Shown here: in pieces, positions 1 to 7,900 of the stretch
Layout of the letters: each line of letters begins with the position of its first letter
Position numbering within the stretch: the first letter of the stretch is position 1
Source of the DNA: Paramylibacter kogurei
Lineage (GTDB): Bacteria; Pseudomonadota; Alphaproteobacteria; Rhodobacterales; Rhodobacteraceae
NCBI RefSeq assembly: GCF_002742285.1
Contig: NZ_MDGM01000014.1
Span: forward strand, 1-64,000
Direction of reading: 5' to 3'
DNA: 64,000 bases
The notes under the pieces: model-generated
The model's database searches: none
What the model saw: the letters and a program-made list of their open reading frames with translations, nothing else
What the model was told of the DNA's origin: nothing
Translations under genes and position numbers: made by a program

Positions 1-119
1 TTGTCTGATATGCCTGCTTTTCGGCAAGAGCTCACAACATCTAAGCCATCATGCAAATGCACTTCTATCTCCCGCAATACCTTTAAAGCATCTTCATCTT
101 TGTAACGCTTTCGAGCCAT
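1..119 (-). CDS. IS3-family transposase OrfA, N-terminal part, runs off the window
   Basis: The first 39 codons of a minus-strand gene are visible; the rest lies left of the window. The protein begins MARKRYKDEDALKVLREIEVHL and continues to CRKAGISD, the usual start of the helix-turn-helix OrfA of IS3-type elements, which binds the terminal inverted repeats before transposition. A strong AGGAGG ribosome binding site lies 7 bases before the ATG at 117-119. The gene points away from the truncated integrase, so the element extends leftwards. OrfB and the far inverted repeat cannot be seen, so the exact subgroup is unknown. Confidence 0.75.
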   Translation of the reverse strand, partial: MARKRYKDEDALKVLREIEVHLHDGLDVVSSCRKAGISD

Positions 120-174
120 TATCTGATCCTCCTACCTCTAACAAATAATGGCACAGTTTTAAGGGGCTAAGACA
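1..174 (-). mobile_element. End of an IS3-like insertion sequence inside an integrase gene
   Basis: On the minus strand, sequence from about 174 begins with TG (TGTCTTAGCCCCTTAAAAC) and leads within 55 bases into the OrfA start codon, as expected of an IS3-family left end. The integrase frame runs into this sequence and stops at a TAG (167-169) that belongs to the element end. The boundary at 174 is inferred from the TG terminal dinucleotide and the loss of integrase reading frame; the target duplication cannot be checked because the other end is outside the window. Confidence 0.6.
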
Positions 175-889
175 GTTCGCTTCTTGCGCAATTAAACACG
201 GCCTTAATATCGTTTAACTCTCTTTTTATGGAACTTACTGAGACGCCGCTTTCTTTCCTTGCGTCTCGCCATTTTCTTGCATCTGTTCTTCCTATCAAGG
301 ACAATCTTTTATCTTCTTGAAGTATTTTGAGTAGCCACAGTTCCACACGCCTAAACCGTTGATGCTGCTTTTTTTGTTTATACGCGTCCTCTACAGAATG
401 TTCTTTCAAGTAAAACTTAAACGCATCAGTTAGCGTTGGTTCGGGTTTCTCTTTGCTAATACCATTTAGAAGAGCGCTCACCATTGTACTATCTTCGAGT
501 GAAACTCCAATTAGCCGACCCGTATCCTTATCTTCGTGGTAACTATTTAGTATGTTGTACGCCGCTTCTTCTCGCCACGATTGCTCTTCGTCAATTCGTC
601 CAGAACTGAAAGGGTCAGCATTCCATTGTTTAAGTAAAACCTGTAGGCGTTCGTTGGTTGTTATATCCGATGAGTTGGTGACCCCACCCTTACCAATCGC
701 CAGTAAATGCTCACATTCGCCATGTACATTTCCGTAAACTTGAAGTGCTTCTTTTTCAGTAATTCCAAGAACTTTTACGAACTCCGATTTTCCGAAAAAC
801 TTTTTAAGCTCATTTGGAATTCGTCTGCGGTATCGAAAACGTCTGTTCGCATCAATTTGTACATATTTCATGCGAAGGTTTACCGCCAT
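167..889 (-). pseudogene. Tyrosine-type integrase, N-terminal part only, truncated by an IS
   Basis: The frame encodes 240 residues. The N-terminus (residues about 6-40, with RRIPNELKKFFGK) resembles the short N-terminal domain of DUF6538-type phage or island integrases, and residues about 150-240 look like the SAM-like core-binding domain, ending near RELNDIKAVFNCA. The catalytic domain with the R-H-R-Y residues is missing: family members are usually 400-500 residues. The stop codon lies in the end of an IS3-like element, so the gene is probably broken by insertion. ATG 887-889 is preferred over the TTG at 895 because GGTGA lies 7 bases upstream. It sits at the 3' side of tRNA-Leu in the same direction, the usual position of an island integrase. 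Confidence 0.75.
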
Positions 890-895
890 GTTCAA

Positions 896-980
896 TCACC
901 TGTGTAACTAGTTATGTAGCTAAGGTGACTTTATCATGTAAATGTTTTGTTTGAAAACAAATAGTTATGTTGTGTTTATT
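896..980. other. Integrase-tRNA spacer, candidate attachment and arm-site region
   Basis: This AT-rich 85-bp spacer lies between the integrase start and the 3' end of tRNA-Leu. It contains the 9-mer TAGTTATGT twice in direct orientation (909-917 and 962-970, 53 bp apart) and a GTTTTGTTTGAAAACAAA inverted repeat near 944-962. Such repeats next to an integrase can be arm-type binding sites, but here that is only inference. The crossover site itself would normally be the tRNA 3' end (981-1000). Confidence 0.3.
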
Positions 981-1067
981 TGGTGCCCAGGAGAGGACTC
1001 GAACCTCCACGTCCATACAGACACCAGCACCTGAAGCTGGCGCGTCTACCAATTCCGCCACCTGGGC
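981..1067 (-). tRNA. tRNA-Leu (anticodon CAG)
   Basis: The minus strand folds as a class II tRNA: acceptor GCCCAGG (1061-1067) pairs with the 3' strand at 985-991. The D-arm contains TGGTAGACG, the anticodon stem is CCAGC/GCTGG (1024-1040) and the loop TTCAGGT gives anticodon CAG at 1031-1033, decoding CUG. There is a long variable arm, a GGTTCGAGTCC T-arm and an encoded CCA (981-983). An integrase sits directly at its 3' end, so the gene probably serves as an integration site whose 3' part was restored by the inserted element. Confidence 0.95.
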
Positions 1068-1084
1068 AGGTCACGTTGGGGCGA

Positions 1085-1111
1085 TTTATACGCCACTTTG
1101 GGACAAGTCAA
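1085..1111 (-). promoter_or_regulatory. Likely sigma-70 promoter of tRNA-Leu
   Basis: On the minus strand TTGACT (1106-1111) is followed after 15 bases by TATAAA (1085-1090; TAAATC at 17 bases is the alternative -10), about 18 bp before the tRNA 5' end at 1067. The spacing fits a start of transcription shortly upstream of the mature tRNA. Confidence 0.6.
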
Positions 1112-1205
1112 CGCCAAGAGTCACACAAAATCGCGATTCCAACTTGTTTGCGCGGCTTGGTCGCGGTAATGGCTGTATTGAATTCTTTTAATGTCGGAGC
1201 GTTTC

Positions 1206-2198
1206 ATGACCGCAACTCCTAAATTGGTAACGATCTTTGGTGGATCTGGCTTTGTTGGCCGCTATATCGCGCGTCGTATGGCGAAACAGGGTTGGCGTGT
1301 TCGCGTCGCTGTGCGCCGTCCAAACGAGGCTATGTTTGTGCGCCCCTACGGTAGCGTTGGTCAGGTTGAGCCGATTTTGGCAAATGTGCGCGACGATGCA
1401 TCTGTACGTGCGGCGATTGCGGGTGCGGATGCGGTGGTCAACTGTGTTGGTACGTTTGACGCAAAGGGCAAAAACAATTTTGATGCGGTGCATGTGGATG
1501 GCGCGGCACGCATTGCGCGGATTGCGAAACAGGAACGCGTGGCAGAGCTGGTGCATATTTCGGCACTGGGTGCGGACGCTGATGCAGAAAGCGAATATTC
1601 ACAAAGCAAGGCCGCTGGCGAAGCCGCCGTGAAGGAACATTTCAAATCTGCGATGATCCTGCGCCCTGGCGTGATTTTCGGACCAGAAGATGAATTTTTC
1701 AACCGCTTTGCCAAGATGGCAAAATATTTTCCAGTGATCCCATTGGTGGGTGGCAACACATTGTTCCAACCTGTGTATGTGGATGATGTTGCCGCCGCAG
1801 CAGAGCAGGGCATCATGGGTCAGGCCGCGGGTGGCGTTTACGAGCTTGGCGGGCCAGATATCGAAAGTTTCGCAGATCTGATCGCGCGGATGCAAAAATC
1901 AGTGCGCCGCAATCGCATTGTCATCCCTGTGCCGTTTGTCATCGCGCGGATGAAAGCGTGGGGATTTAATTTGGCGCAAACACTTACGCTTGGATTATTC
2001 CAAAACACAATCCTGACACCCGATCAGGTGAAAGGTTTGCGTGTGGATAATGTGATTTCAACGGGTGCAAAAACATTTAGCACGTTGAAAATTACACCCA
2101 CCGCCATGGATGCGGTTTTGGATGAATATCTGTATTGTCACCGCCCGTATGGACAATACACCGAACTGACGGAATCTGGTAAAAACCTTCGTACCTAA
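1206..2198 (+). CDS. NDUFA9-like NAD(P)-binding epimerase family protein
   Basis: A 330-residue atypical short-chain dehydrogenase. The Rossmann motif GGSGFVGRYIAR lies near residue 12-23 and a YVDDVA segment near residue 197. Alphaproteobacterial proteins of this type are annotated as complex I NDUFA9 subunit family, which in mitochondria bind NADPH without known catalysis; the role in this bacterium is unproven. The canonical YxxxK is replaced by an EYSQSKAAGE segment, still with Tyr and Lys. ATG 1206 is preferred to the ATG at 1191 because GGAG sits 8 bases before it. The stop overlaps the stop of the converging uppP by 3 bases, leaving no room for a terminator. Confidence 0.8.
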   Translation: MTATPKLVTIFGGSGFVGRYIARRMAKQGWRVRVAVRRPNEAMFVRPYGSVGQVEPILANVRDDASVRAAIAGADAVVNCVGTFDAKGKNNFDAVHVDGAARIARIAKQERVAELVHISALGADADAESEYSQSKAAGEAAVKEHFKSAMILRPGVIFGPEDEFFNRFAKMAKYFPVIPLVGGNTLFQPVYVDDVAAAAEQGIMGQAAGGVYELGGPDIESFADLIARMQKSVRRNRIVIPVPFVIARMKAWGFNLAQTLTLGLFQNTILTPDQVKGLRVDNVISTGAKTFSTLKITPTAMDAVLDEYLYCHRPYGQYTELTESGKNLRT

Positions 2199-2998
2199 GC
2201 GTAGGCATATGCCAGTAACGCGATGCCCAAAATTACGCGATAAATAACATATGGGGTGAAGCTGACGGATTTGAGCAGCTTCATCATCAATGACAGCGCG
2301 AGCAACGCAGCCGCGAATGCAAACACCGCGGCAATTGCGCCATCCTTTGCCATGGCCCAATCCGCGTTTTTCGCAACATCCAGACCCAGCAATACACCCG
2401 ATGCGATGATCGTTGGGATCGACATGAGCATGGCGATTTTTGCACCATCTTCACGTGTGTATCCCATTTGGCGCGCACCTGTGATGGTGATGCCAGAACG
2501 CGATGTGCCTGGGATCAACGCCACCGCCTGCCACAGGCCAAGTTTGATTGCATCGGGCAGGTTCCAATCCGATTGCGCCTTGGTCTGTGCACCTTTTTGA
2601 TCGGCCCAATACAGAACGATACCAAAGATCAGCATGGCCCAGCCGATCACCTTGATCGAGCGCATGGCATCGGACAGGCCTGTGAGCTTGAGGATAAAAC
2701 CGATGATGATCACGGGGATGGTGGCAATGATCAAAAGCAATGCAAGCTTTGCGCCATCTGTATCAACCTTGCCCAAGATCAAGCGCAACGATCCGAAAAA
2801 CGCAGATTTCACATCCGCCCAAAAATACAGAACAACCGCGCCCAATGTGCCGATATGCACCGAAACATCAATGAATTGCCCTTGATCCTGTGCGCCAGTG
2901 AGCGCTGGAAGCAATGCAAGATGCCCCGATGATGATACGGGCAAAAATTCAGTGATTCCCTGAATCACCGCAAGAAGTAATAAATAAAACAATGACAT
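2195..2998 (-). CDS. uppP: Undecaprenyl-diphosphatase
   Basis: A 267-residue polytopic inner-membrane protein that dephosphorylates undecaprenyl pyrophosphate so that the lipid carrier can be reused for peptidoglycan and polysaccharide export. The family motif QGITEFLPVSSSGHL is at residues 13-27, with the conserved Glu17, Ser and His26, and PGTSRSG lies near residue 163. Length and about eight hydrophobic segments match the BacA/UppP family. It converges with the NDUFA9-like gene and diverges from gltD across a 220-bp spacer. Confidence 0.95.
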   Translation of the reverse strand: MSLFYLLLLAVIQGITEFLPVSSSGHLALLPALTGAQDQGQFIDVSVHIGTLGAVVLYFWADVKSAFFGSLRLILGKVDTDGAKLALLLIIATIPVIIIGFILKLTGLSDAMRSIKVIGWAMLIFGIVLYWADQKGAQTKAQSDWNLPDAIKLGLWQAVALIPGTSRSGITITGARQMGYTREDGAKIAMLMSIPTIIASGVLLGLDVAKNADWAMAKDGAIAAVFAFAAALLALSLMMKLLKSVSFTPYVIYRVILGIALLAYAYA

Positions 2999-3218
2999 GG
3001 TTCATCCTTGATTCGTTAGGGTGACCATAAAAACCTTTGGATTCAAAGGGAATTGCCAATTTAGGTAAGTTAAAGTTACCTAAATTTGTTGAATTTCTGT
3101 TACGTAACTTTCAAATATATCAAATTTCCCGCAAATAGGTCAGTAAAGTTGACTTTTCATTCCCTCTCTGCTTGGTTAAAACACGCGCAAACGTGTTAGC
3201 AAGATAAAGAGGCAAGCG
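2999..3218. promoter_or_regulatory. uppP/gltD divergent spacer with two palindromes and a -35-like site
   Basis: This 220-bp divergent region holds an 8-bp-arm inverted repeat, TTAGGTAA (3061-3068) and TTACCTAA (3076-3083) with a 7-base spacer, and a perfect 10-bp palindrome GTTACGTAAC at 3099-3108. A TTGACT at 3149-3154 resembles a -35 box for gltD; the -10 is poorly defined near 3172-3180. The palindromes lie 40-90 bp upstream of that -35, where an activator or a regulator shared with uppP could bind. They lack U tracts and are not terminators. Confidence 0.4.
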
Positions 3219-4655
3219 ATGGCACAGCAAAAAATGCTGAAATTTGTAAACGTAGAACGGGACATGCCCCAAAAACGTGTGCCAGATTTACGTAAAAAAG
3301 ATTACGATGAAATCTATCAAGAGTTCGCCGCCGCCAAAGCAGAGGAACAAGCAAGCCGTTGTTCGCAATGTGGCGTCCCGTTTTGCCAATCCCATTGTCC
3401 ACTGCATAACAACATTCCAGACTGGCTCCGCCTGACGGCAGAGGGGCGTTTGGAAGAAGCCTATGAAATTTCACAGGCAACGAACACTTTCCCAGAAATC
3501 TGTGGCCGCATTTGCCCACAGGATCGTCTGTGCGAAGGCAACTGTGTGATTGAACAATCGGGCCATGGCACGGTGACAATCGGATCGGTGGAAAAATATA
3601 TCACCGATACGGCATGGGAAAAGGGCTGGGTTAAGGCCGCAAAACCATTTGCCGAGCGCAAAGAATCCGTTGGCATTATTGGTGCGGGCCCTGCTGGTTT
3701 GGCCGCTGCTGATATGTTGCGCCGCCAAGGTGTGCAAGTGACCGTTTATGATCGTTATGATCGCGCGGGTGGATTGCTGACATATGGTATCCCGGGGTTC
3801 AAGTTGGAAAAAGATGTCGTGATGCGGCGCAATAAATTGTTGTCGGATGGCGGTGTTGAATTTGTGCTGAACACCAATATCGGTGTTGATATCAGCTTTG
3901 CCGATCTGCGTGCAAAACATGATGCAATCCTGATTGGCACTGGTGTTTACAAGTCTCGCGATTTGGGTGGGCCCGGTGCGGGCAACACTGGCATTGTCAA
4001 AGCGATTGATTATCTGACTGCGTCAAATCGTTTGAATTTTGGTGACACTGTGCCTGAAATTGAAAGTGGTGAATTATCCGCCAAGGGCAAAAAGGTTGTG
4101 GTCATTGGTGGTGGTGATACCGCAATGGATTGTGTGCGCACAGCCATTCGCCAAGGTGCGACTTCGGTCAAATGTTTGTATCGTCGCGATCAGAAAAACA
4201 TGCCCGGTTCACAACGCGAAACACAAAATGCGATCGAAGAAGGCGTTGAATTTGTCTGGCTGTCTGCCCCAAAAGGGTTCACAGGCGAAGGCGATGTTTC
4301 AGGCGTTGTTGTTTCCAAAATGCGTCTTGGTGCACCAGACGCATCTGGCCGCCAAAGCCCCGAGGAAATCCCCGGTGCGGATTACACAGAAGATGCCGAT
4401 TTGGTGATCAAAGCATTGGGTTTCAGCCCAGAAGAATTGCCAAAATTGTGGGATACACCCGAGTTGGAAGTGACCCGCTGGGGCACGGTAAAGGCCGATT
4501 TCCAAACCCACGCAACAGCCATGGATGGGGTTTTTGCGGCGGGTGACATCGTGCGCGGTGCGTCATTGGTTGTTTGGGCCATTCGCGATGGTCGCGAAGC
4601 GGCGGACAGCATTTTGGATTATCTGAATAACGCATCTGCAGTGGCTGCAGAATGA
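3219..4655 (+). CDS. gltD: Glutamate synthase (NADPH) small subunit
   Basis: A 478-residue GOGAT beta subunit. It oxidises NADPH with FAD and passes electrons through two 4Fe-4S clusters to GltB, which makes two glutamates from 2-oxoglutarate and glutamine. Two cysteine groups bind the clusters: Cys48/51/56/60 and a second set near residues 95-108 (ICGRICPQDRLCEGNC). The FAD motif GAGPAGLAAA is near residue 153 and the NADPH motif GGGDTAMD near 296. An AGAGGC box precedes the ATG. Here gltD lies upstream of gltB, separated by 252 bp that contain a phased repeat array. Confidence 0.97.
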   Translation: MAQQKMLKFVNVERDMPQKRVPDLRKKDYDEIYQEFAAAKAEEQASRCSQCGVPFCQSHCPLHNNIPDWLRLTAEGRLEEAYEISQATNTFPEICGRICPQDRLCEGNCVIEQSGHGTVTIGSVEKYITDTAWEKGWVKAAKPFAERKESVGIIGAGPAGLAAADMLRRQGVQVTVYDRYDRAGGLLTYGIPGFKLEKDVVMRRNKLLSDGGVEFVLNTNIGVDISFADLRAKHDAILIGTGVYKSRDLGGPGAGNTGIVKAIDYLTASNRLNFGDTVPEIESGELSAKGKKVVVIGGGDTAMDCVRTAIRQGATSVKCLYRRDQKNMPGSQRETQNAIEEGVEFVWLSAPKGFTGEGDVSGVVVSKMRLGAPDASGRQSPEEIPGADYTEDADLVIKALGFSPEELPKLWDTPELEVTRWGTVKADFQTHATAMDGVFAAGDIVRGASLVVWAIRDGREAADSILDYLNNASAVAAE

Positions 4656-4907
4656 TCATCAACCTGTTCATAAATGCCCAAAATTGGCTGTCGGACATGT
4701 GGGAGACATGCGTGGGACAACTGTCGGACAACCATCGGACAGCATTGCAACCCGTAAAGATTAATAGGTCAACTGATCTGTCTCAACATCCTTGGGATCA
4801 GTGAAGACGCCAATCAGAATACAAGCAAATTTCGGGGTCTAACCCCAAGCCAGAAAATATCGCATCGCGCAGCGGCGTTTTATGCGACCCGACGAAAGGA
4901 TAAAGCA
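4656..4907. other. gltD-gltB intergenic region
   Basis: A 252-bp spacer between the two GOGAT genes. It holds the five-unit 11-bp array at 4687-4742, then about 165 bp of leader before gltB with short inverted repeats (CTGATC near 4773 and GATCAG near 4796; GGGGT/ACCCC near 4836-4848). The length suggests gltB has its own promoter or a structured leader; no clear -35/-10 pair is visible. Confidence 0.4.
4687..4742 (+). repeat. Array A: five GACA units at exact 11-bp spacing
   Basis: GACA occurs at 4694, 4705, 4716, 4727 and 4738, exactly 11 bp apart. Three units read TCGGACA, one TGGGACA and one GGAGACA. The best unit TGTCGGACA is a palindrome around a central base. A related array is at 62849-62904; aligned by GACA, about 43 of 55 positions agree, and the third unit is CGTGGGACA in both. 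Function unknown. Confidence 0.75.
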
Positions 4908-7900
4908 ATGACAAAATATGATGCAGCTTGGAAAGCAGACCAAGAAGCCAAGCGCGCCTTTGTGGCCGAACATGGCATGTATTCAGAGGCCGACGAGCAT
5001 AGCTCTTGTGGGGTTGGGTTGGTTGTTGCCATTGATGGCGAAAAGACACGCAAAGTTGTTGAAAACGCGATTGCCGCGCTCAAGGCGATTTGGCATCGTG
5101 GTGCGGTTGATGCGGATGGTAAAACCGGCGATGGTGCGGGTATCCATGTGCAAATCCCTGTGCCGTTTTTCTATGATCAGGTGGAACGTACGGGCCATGT
5201 GCCACGCAAGGGTGAAATGATTGCTGTTGGCCAAGTATTCTTGCCACGCACAAATTTCGCAGCCCAAGAAACATGTCGTACCATTGTGGAAACCGAAGTG
5301 TTGCGAATGGGGTATTACATTTACGGCTGGCGCCATGTGCCCGTTGATGTGTCTTGTCTGGGTGAAAAGGCAAACGCAACGCGCCCAGAAATTGAACAGA
5401 TCCTGATTTCCAATTCCAAGGGTGTGGACGAAGAAACATTTGAACGCGAGCTTTATGTTATTCGCCGTCGTATTGAAAAACAGGTGGTCGCAAGTCAGAT
5501 CAAAGATTTTTACGTGTGTTCATTGTCGTGCCGTTCGATCATTTACAAGGGCATGATGCTGGCCGAACAGGTTGCGGTGTTTTACCCCGATCTGATGGAT
5601 GAGCGTTTTGAATCCGCTTTTGCGATTTACCATCAACGTTATTCCACAAACACATTCCCACAATGGTGGTTGGCGCAACCGTTCCGCATGTTGGCGCATA
5701 ACGGCGAGATCAACACATTAAAGGGTAATGTGAATTGGATGAAATCCCACGAAATTCGCATGGCTTCCAAATCTTTTGGGTCATACGCCGAAGATATTAA
5801 ACCAGTGATCCCAGCGGGTTCATCCGATTCAGGTGCGCTTGATTCCGTGTTCGAAGCATTGGTGCGCGCTGGGCGTTCAGCGCCGATGGCGAAAACGATT
5901 TTGGTTCCTGAAAGTTCCGCCAATGATGATCTGCCACAATCGTGGTTGGACATGTATTCATATTGCAATTCTGTGATGGAACCTTGGGATGGCCCCGCCG
6001 CATTGGCAATGACCGATGGGCGCTGGGTTGTTGCAGGTTTGGATCGCAACGGTTTGCGTCCGATGCGTTATGTCATCACTGGCGATGGTTTGGTTATCGC
6101 AGGTTCAGAGGCGGGCATGGTGCCCACCGACGAAGTGACCGTGATGGAAAAAGGCGCGCTTGGCCCGGGGCAAATGTTGGCCGTGGACATGAAAGAAAAA
6201 CGCCTGTTCCATGATGCAGAACTTAAGGACACGCTGGCTGCGAAAAAACCATTCGGTGAATGGGTGAAATCCGTGATCGATTTGGATGACGTGACAGCCG
6301 CGAAAAAAGAGATCGTAGAATTTAGCGGTGATGCATTGCGCAAACGCCAAGTGGCGGCGGGTTATTCCATCGAAGAATTGGAAATGATCCTGCACCCAAT
6401 GGCCGAGGACGGCAAAGAAACACTGGCATCCATGGGTGATGATACGCCATCGGCGGTTCTGTCCGATATGTATCGCCCATTGTCCCATTTTTTCCGTCAG
6501 AATTTTAGCCAAGTCACCAACCCACCGATTGACAGCCTGCGTGAAAGCCGCGTGATGAGTCTGCGCACGCGGTTTGGGAACCTTGGGAATGTGCTGGACG
6601 AAAGCAATGAACAAACCGAGATTTTGACGTTATCAAGCCCCTTTGTATCCAACGCTCGTTTCGCTGCGATGGTGGAACAATTCGGCAAGGCGGTCACCAC
6701 CATTGATTGTACATTTGATGGATCGGATGAACGGGGGCTTCGCACTGCGGTTGAACGTATCCGCGCAAGTGCCGAAGAGGCCGTGCGTTCCGGTGCTGGT
6801 CAAATCATTTTGACCGACAAAGCGCAGGATGAAAACAAGGTTGCAATGCCGATGATTTTGGCAACATCTGCGGTGCATTCATGGCTGACTGCGGCGGGGT
6901 TGCGGACATTCTGTTCGATCAACGTGCAATCGGGTGAATGTATTGACCCACATTATTTTGCCGTGTTGATCGGCGCAGGTGCAACCACTGTGAATGCTTA
7001 TTTGGCATTGGATAGTTTGGCCGATCGAATTGATCGTGGCTTGTTGGATTGCACGCTTGAAACCGCAGTTGCGCGTTACAAAGAGGCGATCAACCAAGGT
7101 TTGTTGAAAATCATGGCCAAGATGGGGATTTCGGTGATTTCATCCTATCGCGGTGGTTTGAATTTCGAGGCGGTTGGATTGTCCCGCGCAATGGTTGCGG
7201 AATTCTTCCCCGGAATGCCAAGCCGCATTTCAGGCATCGGTCTGCACGGTATTCAGCGCAAAGTCACCGCCGTTCACGCCAAAGGTTGGAAGCAAGGCCA
7301 AGATATCTTGCCCATCGGTGGTTTTTACAAATCACGCCGTTCCGGTGAAAAACACGCTTGGGAAGCGCAAACAATGCACATGCTACAAGCCGCCTGTGAC
7401 CGCGCATCATATGATTTGTGGAAACAGTACAGCAAAGCAATGCAAAGCAATCCGCCGATTCATCTGCGTGATTTGTTGGATTTCAAAGCGGCCGTGAAAC
7501 CAATTTCTGTGGATGAAGTCGAAAGCATCACCGCAATTCGCAAACGTTTCGTGACACCGGGAATGTCATTGGGGGCGCTATCGCCAGAGGCGCATAAAAC
7601 ATTGAACGTTGCGATGAACCGTATCGGTGCAAAATCCGATAGCGGCGAGGGCGGCGAAGATCCCGCACATTTCGTACCAGAACCAAATGGTGATAACCCG
7701 TCTGCGAAAATCAAACAGGTGGCATCAGGGCGTTTTGGCGTAACAGCGGAATATCTGAACCAATGTGAAGAGCTGGAAATCAAGGTCGCCCAAGGGGCCA
7801 AGCCAGGCGAGGGTGGCCAATTGCCAGGTATCAAAGTGACCGAATTGATCGCACGTTTGCGCCATTCAACACCGGGTGTGACATTGATTTCACCACCCCC

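Noticed and set aside
2640..2670. Extra TCGGACA matches in coding DNA (near 2660 in uppP and 39555 in ftsK)
   Set aside because: They are single copies without 11-bp neighbours and fall in well-conserved coding sequence.
4652..4804. 50-codon ORF whose ATG overlaps the gltD stop (ATGA)
   Set aside because: It runs straight through the 11-bp array, shows no protein-like composition or family, and ends before any gltB signal. The overlap is probably coincidence.
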